A DNA stretch of 6,647 bases. Origin: Desulfovibrio desulfuricans. Lineage in GTDB: Bacteria > Desulfobacterota > Desulfovibrionia > Desulfovibrionales > Desulfovibrionaceae. The notes under the pieces were generated by a model that was given only the letters and a program-made list of their open reading frames with translations, had not been told where the DNA came from and made no database searches. Where the stretch lies: contig QKDT01000074.1 in the NCBI GenBank assembly GCA_003251995.1, positions 1-6,647 on the forward strand, written 5' to 3'. Below, piece by piece: positions 1 through 4,887 of the stretch; the first letter of the stretch is position 1; each line of letters begins with the position of its first letter. A program made the position numbers and the translations under genes.

Positions 1-103
1 GTAGTAAACAGCTAGGATTGCAAAGGCAAGAGCAAACACGGCGCACAAGCCAGGACAGCTTGGGCGATGACAAACGCTAGTAGCCCATAACCACAGGATA
101 TTG

Positions 104-122
104 CGCGTCAATTGCTGACGCG
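104..122 (-). terminator. Short hairpin downstream of the operon, possible weak terminator
   Basis: A perfect 7-bp inverted repeat, CGCGTCA and TGACGCG, flanks a 5-nt loop and begins 22 nt after the TAA of the complete PEP synthase-like gene. Its position after the last gene fits transcript termination or 3'-end protection. No run of T follows it on either strand, so it is not a standard intrinsic terminator. The bases from 1 to 103 hold no other feature that I can support. Confidence 0.25.
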
Positions 123-144
123 GCGGAGATATGGGGTGAACTTT

Positions 145-2754
145 TTAGTTTGCGGGCGGCAAGGGGCGATCAAGCAGCGAAAGCATGTCACCGCCCAGTT
201 TATTTTTAAGGGCCGCCGCACGCTCCTGCTCCAGCATGATCATGTCCACCTGCCGCGTATGGATGAGCAGATAACCGAGCATGCGTGTTTTTTGCAGAAT
301 TTCGGCAGCGGAAAAATTCTCCGCCACGGCAAAGAGCGAATCGTCCTTCACATCCGCGCGGAATCCGTGCTGCTCCAGCAGATCAGCCACCATACGCGCG
401 CGCAGGCGTCTGCGCTGGCGATCGGCAGCCCCGCCCTTGAACTGGAAGTTGACAAAATTCTCATGATTATTAGCGCCAGCCAGGCTTTCCACCGTGCAAA
501 AGTGGTAGCCATAGCGGGCCTGTAAAATCATATAATTATCTGAAATAATAAAAAAATTTTTGTTAGACATGGCATTGGGCGCCGTGCTTTCCAAATCCGG
601 GTTCATGGTGCTTTCAAGCATCACGCTCATAAAGCCAGAAGCACTGGCGGCTGGCGGCCCAGCCCAGGGCACAGCAACCATACCGTCCCACAATGACAAC
701 ATGGGGGAACTGGCGATATCGGCGATATCCACCACCGCTCCGCCCACGTGCCGCTTAAAGCCGCCCCCCATATCCACAATCCAGTATTGCAGCTTAACGC
801 CAGCCTTGAGCTGTTTGCCCATACGCTGATTAACATCCGAGCCATCCTCAAACATGAGCTGCACGGATGTTTCGTGGCAAAAACGGGTGATATCGTGCAG
901 GGTCTGGCAATGTTGCGGGGCAAATTGCGGTGATTCCGGGTCGAGCAGGTGCAGCGGCACCATCAGGCGGGCCAACGCTTCAAGCCGCTGATGCACGGGG
1001 CTGCCCTCCATGAGGTTGGGCGGCTCGGCAATATAGGCGGCAAGATGGGGGTTAAGCCCCGCGTACACGGCGCACCGGCCCGCATCAAGCGTGGCATCCC
1101 CGGCGTTTTCCAGCAACGTACAGGCCTTGGGCAAACTGAATACGGCTGGCAGACGATATTCGCGGGCAACAGAAGCCAAATGCCCCGCCATGCCGCCAGT
1201 TTCGCTGACCATGCCCGCCGCGCGGGAAAGCAGCGGAGCCCAGCGGGGCAAAGCCCGCTCGACAACAAGAATGCCCCCCTTGGGGAAGGAAAGCATGTCC
1301 GCTTCTTTGCGGGCAACAAACACAGGCCCCATGCCCACGCCAGGGCTCACAGCTACACCCCCGCATGCGAGGATGTCTGGCCCACCGGGTCGATTCTCCG
1401 CCGAAATTTTGCATTCAGCCGTCCCTGAAGGCACGCCATCAGCATAGGTACGGTTTTCTGTGGCGGCATCAGCCTCGTGCAAGGGGCGGCTTTGCAGCAC
1501 CACAATACGCCCGGTGCGGGAATTAAGCGCCCACTCCACATCCTGCGGCTCGGCGTAGTATTCTTCCAACGCCAGTGCCACCTGGGCGAGGTCTGCGGCC
1601 TGCGCATCCGTAAGGCTGGCTGGCACGCCTGCAAGCCCGGCAAGGCTTTTGCTGATGGGCTTAGGCGGGTTGGTCCTGGTAAAAATAAAAACATCCGGCG
1701 TAACAGCACCATCCACCACAGCTTGCGGCAGCCCCGGCACGGCATTGAGCAGTACCTGCTCCTGCCCGCGCGCGGCAGCCACCGGGTCGCGGCTGTAAGC
1801 CACGCCGCCAGCGGCGGCGGGCACCATGGCGAGCACGCCCACGCACATGGGCGCGGCATCATCGGGGATACCGTGCTGATAGCGGTAGCTCATGGCGGTA
1901 ACGGCATACTTGCTGGCGATGATTTCCTTCCAGACCTCGCAGGCCTCTTCGGGCGGCACATTAAGTTCTGAACGATACTGACCAGCAAAAGAAACGCCCA
2001 AGGAATCCTCACCAACGGCGCTGCTGCGCAAGGCAAGGGCCAGCCCCGGCCCGGCGCGGCGCTGCATGGCCTCCACGGCCTCGGTAATTTCCCGCTCCAG
2101 CTCAGGCGGCAGGGGCGCACTCAGCACCGCCTGCTGCAATGCCGCAGAAAGGCTGAAAACTTCATCCAGGCTGTGCATATCCGTCGTCTGAATGCGGCGG
2201 TTCAGCTCACTACGCAGCCCGCTGTATTCCATAAAGCGATAATAGGCGCTGACCGTAACGGCAAAACCATCTGGCACATCCAGCCCGGCGTGAGCCGCCA
2301 CTTCTCCCAGATTAGCCATTTTGCCGCCCACAAGCGTGATGTGGTGCAGGCGGATATCGCCAAGCTGCATGATGCTGGGGCCATCCTGATGCGGCTGCTC
2401 GTCAAGCAGGCACTGCATCTCTTCGCGAACACGGTCAAAGGCCTGCTGCAAAGGCTCGTAACCTTCGTCAGAAAGCGCATTGAGGTCGCGCACCATCTGA
2501 AAAACCGCAGTAACCGCACGAGTGCTTACGGCATGCACGTAATCCATGCCAAAGGGCCGCGCGCCAGAAAGATGCTCTTCCACATCGCTCATGGCCTCAA
2601 GAGCTGTCTTGTTGGAAGACAGCAAACGGCGAAAGCGCGCGCAACGCTCCCGCAGGCGGGCCTTAAACGCCTCCTCACGCGCAAGCTGCTCTGCGTCCGG
2701 CTCATCAGAGCCTTCGCGTCCCAGCCACTTTCGCAAGCAGTCGAGCAGCGCCAT
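145..2754 (-). CDS. PEP synthase-like ATP-grasp/phosphohistidine protein with novel C-terminal region
   Basis: A complete protein of 869 residues. Residues 1-127 are a charged, mostly helical extension not found in canonical PEP synthase. The PPDK_N ATP-binding region spans about 128-425, with VGGKMANLGEV (142-152), RSSAVGEDSLGVSFAGQY (243-260), SRDP (321-324), DVEWA (405-409, with E407) and LQSRP (420-424, with Q421). The swivelling phosphohistidine domain spans about 465-570, with TGGMAGHLASVARE and catalytic H525 (codon CAT at 1180-1182). Residues 580-869 are shared with the upstream paralogue and lack any recognisable PEP/pyruvate TIM barrel; conserved motifs include TLHDITRFCHE (618-628), PWAGPP (696-701), RYGYHF (747-752), FKGGAAD (772-778) and IHTRQVDMIM (831-840). 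By family knowledge ATP would phosphorylate H525, which swings to an acceptor site; here the acceptor is unknown. ATG 2754 follows the regulator stop by 2 nt with no clear Shine-Dalgarno, suggesting coupled re-initiation. Homologues are likely to be annotated pyruvate, water dikinase; I regard that activity as unproven. Confidence 0.9.
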   Translation of the reverse strand: MALLDCLRKWLGREGSDEPDAEQLAREEAFKARLRERCARFRRLLSSNKTALEAMSDVEEHLSGARPFGMDYVHAVSTRAVTAVFQMVRDLNALSDEGYEPLQQAFDRVREEMQCLLDEQPHQDGPSIMQLGDIRLHHITLVGGKMANLGEVAAHAGLDVPDGFAVTVSAYYRFMEYSGLRSELNRRIQTTDMHSLDEVFSLSAALQQAVLSAPLPPELEREITEAVEAMQRRAGPGLALALRSSAVGEDSLGVSFAGQYRSELNVPPEEACEVWKEIIASKYAVTAMSYRYQHGIPDDAAPMCVGVLAMVPAAAGGVAYSRDPVAAARGQEQVLLNAVPGLPQAVVDGAVTPDVFIFTRTNPPKPISKSLAGLAGVPASLTDAQAADLAQVALALEEYYAEPQDVEWALNSRTGRIVVLQSRPLHEADAATENRTYADGVPSGTAECKISAENRPGGPDILACGGVAVSPGVGMGPVFVARKEADMLSFPKGGILVVERALPRWAPLLSRAAGMVSETGGMAGHLASVAREYRLPAVFSLPKACTLLENAGDATLDAGRCAVYAGLNPHLAAYIAEPPNLMEGSPVHQRLEALARLMVPLHLLDPESPQFAPQHCQTLHDITRFCHETSVQLMFEDGSDVNQRMGKQLKAGVKLQYWIVDMGGGFKRHVGGAVVDIADIASSPMLSLWDGMVAVPWAGPPAASASGFMSVMLESTMNPDLESTAPNAMSNKNFFIISDNYMILQARYGYHFCTVESLAGANNHENFVNFQFKGGAADRQRRRLRARMVADLLEQHGFRADVKDDSLFAVAENFSAAEILQKTRMLGYLLIHTRQVDMIMLEQERAAALKNKLGGDMLSLLDRPLPPAN

Positions 2755-2756
2755 AT

Positions 2757-3134
2757 TTAGACAGCGGACCGGGCCGCTTCCTCCATCTTGATAATCAGTT
2801 CGCTGATGGCAACGGGCTTGAGCATATAATCGTATGCGCCCAGATCAAGCCCTTGCACAGCCACGCCCATGCAGGCATGCCCCGTAAGCAGAATAACAGG
2901 CAGATTGGGGGCTTTTTCCTTCATGTGGCGCAGGGTTTCCAGCCCGTCCATGCCGGGCATGCGCACATCCATCACCACAATCTGGAACATTTCGCCCGAT
3001 TGCAGGGCTTTATCCAGCAGATCAAGGGCCGACTGCCCATCTGGCGCGGTAACAACATCCATACCCCGCCGGGTAAGGCGCTTGTGCATCAGTTCCAAAA
3101 ATTCCACTTCGTCGTCCACGAACAATGCGCGCAT
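2757..3134 (-). CDS. Stand-alone receiver-domain response regulator
   Basis: This is a 125-residue protein consisting of a single CheY/NtrC-type receiver domain and no output domain. Acidic pocket residues are D7 and D8, the phosphoacceptor is D56 in VVMDVRMPGMDG, the switch Thr is T84 in ILLTGHA, and the conserved Lys-Pro is K106-P107 in DYMLKP; the receiver is therefore complete. The protein ends about 18 residues after the KP motif, leaving no room for a DNA-binding or enzymatic domain. The frame stays open upstream to 3263, into the kinase gene, but ATG 3134 is chosen because AAGGAGG lies 5 nt before it. An in-frame ATG at 3149 would add five residues and has a much poorer ribosome binding site. 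The gene sits between the kinase and the complete PEP synthase-like gene (2-nt gap). The likely phosphodonor is the adjacent kinase (inference). With no output domain it probably acts by protein-protein contact or as a phosphate shuttle; its target is not shown by sequence. Confidence 0.94.
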   Translation of the reverse strand: MRALFVDDEVEFLELMHKRLTRRGMDVVTAPDGQSALDLLDKALQSGEMFQIVVMDVRMPGMDGLETLRHMKEKAPNLPVILLTGHACMGVAVQGLDLGAYDYMLKPVAISELIIKMEEAARSAV

Positions 3135-3139
3135 GGAGG

Positions 3140-3146
3140 CCTCCTT
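3140..3146 (-). promoter_or_regulatory. Ribosome binding site of the response regulator
   Basis: AAGGAGG on the minus strand lies 5 nt before ATG 3134 and settles that start over the in-frame ATG at 3149, which lies just upstream of this site. The core is embedded in the perfect 10-bp palindrome GGAGGCCTCC (3135-3144). The rest of the 49-nt kinase-regulator gap contains only a small GC-rich inverted repeat, GCCC-CACG-GGGC, with no U-tract; I see no promoter there. Confidence 0.8.
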
Positions 3147-3183
3147 CATATGGCTGCATGCCCCGTGGGGCCGCTTTGTGGTA

Positions 3184-4887
3184 TTATGCTTCCGCGCTTT
3201 CTTCGGGCGCGAGTTGCGGCGGTTCTGCCGGCAAAAAGATATTGAATGTGGTGCCATGCCCAAGCTCGCTCTGTACGTCTATGCGCCCGCCGAGCTTTTC
3301 AAGGATGGTGTAGCAGATGGCAAGACCAAGGCCCGTACCCTCGCCCACCTTCTTGGTGGTAAAGAACGGGTCAAAAACCTGTCTCAGGGTTTCCTGATCC
3401 ATACCCGGGCCGGTGTCGGTAAAGGAAACGCGCACACCATTTCGCCAGGGCTGGGTGCTGACGGTCAATGTGCCGTTTTTGCCCATGGCGTCAATGGCGT
3501 TGTCGATCACATTGATGAATATCTGCTCAAGTTGGGCTGGGTCAGACAGAATCACGGGAACATGCGCATCGTACTGCCGCACAATGGCTATGTTACGGCT
3601 GGAAGCCTCTGTCTTGAGCATTTCCACAGCCTGATCGGCAAGGGAACTGATGAGAATTTCTGTGCGGCCCGGATTCATGCGCCGCCCAAAACCCAGCATA
3701 CGCTGGGTTATGCCCTTGGCGCGTTTGACGTGCTGCTCTATTTTTTCAGTACTTTCAAGAATTTCTTTGTAATTTTTGATGGTTGTCGGATCTTCATCGT
3801 CCAAAAGGTCACGTATCCAGCCCGCATTTTCCTGAATGAGCATCAGCGGGTTGTTGACCTCGTGGGCAACACCCGCCGCCATTTTGCCCAAGGCCGCCAT
3901 CTTGCTTGACTGGAGCATGCGCGCATCGATGTGGGCCTGCTTTTGGTCCGAGGCTTCAAGCGAGGCCACAAGCCGCCGGGTGCAAAGCTCTGCCCCCATG
4001 CAGGTCAGCGCACCGCCAAGCAGTGTAAAGAACAGTATCAGCGCCTTGAGTTGGCGCAGTGGCTTGAGGCTGTCGCGCACATCATCCATAACCACCAGCA
4101 CCCAGGGCATGGAGTCCAGCCGCATCATGGCGACTATCATCTCTTCACCATCGGGGATGGTTTTGTGCATTGTCACCACATTATTGCGGGTCAGATTCTC
4201 TTGCGGCAACTCGAAGTTGCTCATAATTGAGCCGCAGTAGCGTGAATTGGTCTGTAGCACACCACTGTTGCTGACAATAAAAGCATCACTGTGCGGGCCG
4301 GAGTAAATGCGCCGCAGCAGGGCATCAATGGCGTCCATATCAATGGTGGCGCGCAAAATGTAGCTGCGCCCACCCTCATGCCGCAGCACGGCTATGATAA
4401 AATGCGGCACATGACGGTAGCCCATAAAGACATCGCTGACATACACGCCCTTGCGCAGCACCTCTGCAAACCACGGCGTTTCAGAATAGTTGGCATCTCG
4501 CAGGTCAAAAGGGCCAACATAGGAAATATGGCGACCGTTCATGCCGATAATGCCCAGATCAACAAACGAGCGGCTGTTGCTTTGCAGCACGCTGAAAATT
4601 TCGCTCAGGCGGACGGGATTACTGAGGTCTGCATAAGGATGGGTGAACGCCAGATTCTTGACCTGCGCAATACGCTCAACCATAAAAGTATCAAGCGCGC
4701 GGTGCTTGCTGCTGATAACAGCCTCAATGCCCGCAGTGATTTTTTCGTCATAGATGGCGCTGAGCCTGTCCAGACAAAACAGCCCCAGTGCGACAAGAGG
4801 TGTCAGAGCCATGAGCAGCAGCGTGATCAGCAGCCGACGGTATATGGCCCTGTAGCCTCTGTGGGTTGCAGGCGCGGTGGACGACAT
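3184..4887 (-). CDS. Membrane sensor histidine kinase with Cache-like periplasmic domain
   Basis: This is a 567-residue two-component sensor kinase of the inner membrane. Residues 18-39 form the first membrane segment. Residues 40-280 are a periplasmic sensor resembling dCache, with a segment around SYVGPFDLRDANYSETPWF (122-140) and GVYVSDVFMGYRHVPHFIIA (147-166). Residues 281-299 form the second membrane segment. No HAMP domain is evident: a short helical linker leads straight to HisKA, with H-box AAGVAHEVNNPL and phosphoacceptor H342 (NtrB-like type). The HATPase domain has the N box DNAIDAM (462-468), G1 box DTGPGM (491-496), FDPFF (505-509) and G2 GEGTGLGL (515-522). All catalytic boxes are present, so the kinase should be active. 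I chose ATG 4887 over the in-frame TTG at 4890 because AGGAGG lies 7 nt upstream of the ATG; this ATG shares its A with the TGA of the preceding gene (TGATG), implying translational coupling. The partner is the lone receiver 49 nt downstream. The ligand cannot be read from the sequence. Confidence 0.95.
   Translation of the reverse strand: MSSTAPATHRGYRAIYRRLLITLLLMALTPLVALGLFCLDRLSAIYDEKITAGIEAVISSKHRALDTFMVERIAQVKNLAFTHPYADLSNPVRLSEIFSVLQSNSRSFVDLGIIGMNGRHISYVGPFDLRDANYSETPWFAEVLRKGVYVSDVFMGYRHVPHFIIAVLRHEGGRSYILRATIDMDAIDALLRRIYSGPHSDAFIVSNSGVLQTNSRYCGSIMSNFELPQENLTRNNVVTMHKTIPDGEEMIVAMMRLDSMPWVLVVMDDVRDSLKPLRQLKALILFFTLLGGALTCMGAELCTRRLVASLEASDQKQAHIDARMLQSSKMAALGKMAAGVAHEVNNPLMLIQENAGWIRDLLDDEDPTTIKNYKEILESTEKIEQHVKRAKGITQRMLGFGRRMNPGRTEILISSLADQAVEMLKTEASSRNIAIVRQYDAHVPVILSDPAQLEQIFINVIDNAIDAMGKNGTLTVSTQPWRNGVRVSFTDTGPGMDQETLRQVFDPFFTTKKVGEGTGLGLAICYTILEKLGGRIDVQSELGHGTTFNIFLPAEPPQLAPEESAEA

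Noticed and set aside
1..144. The frame of the complete PEP synthase-like gene stays open after its TAA to the window edge and would encode a hydrophobic, membrane-like stretch.
   Set aside because: There is no ATG with a ribosome binding site in that frame, only TTG or GTG candidates without support; a neighbouring frame is equally hydrophobic and stops at 12-14. Too short to call at the edge.
112..525. A 137-codon plus-strand frame opposite the end of the complete PEP synthase-like gene.
   Set aside because: It mirrors the conserved C-terminal motifs of the real gene in antisense and resembles no protein; treated as a shadow.
521..565. An AT-rich patch that could pass for an internal promoter.
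   Set aside because: It encodes a Lys/Asn/Phe/Ile/Tyr-rich segment conserved in the paralogue, where a similar AT-rich patch (about 5311-5345) occurs at the equivalent codons; protein composition explains it.
145..2754. Assigning the gene symbol ppsA (pyruvate, water dikinase).
   Set aside because: The ATP-binding and phosphohistidine domains fit, but the PEP/pyruvate-binding TIM barrel motifs are absent and an unrelated-looking C-terminal region takes their place, so the reaction cannot be claimed.
2869..3909. A 346-codon open frame on the plus strand across the response regulator and kinase genes.
   Set aside because: It lies antisense to two genes with intact catalytic motifs, crosses their boundary, and shows no recognisable domain or ribosome binding site; it is a codon-bias shadow of GC-rich genes.
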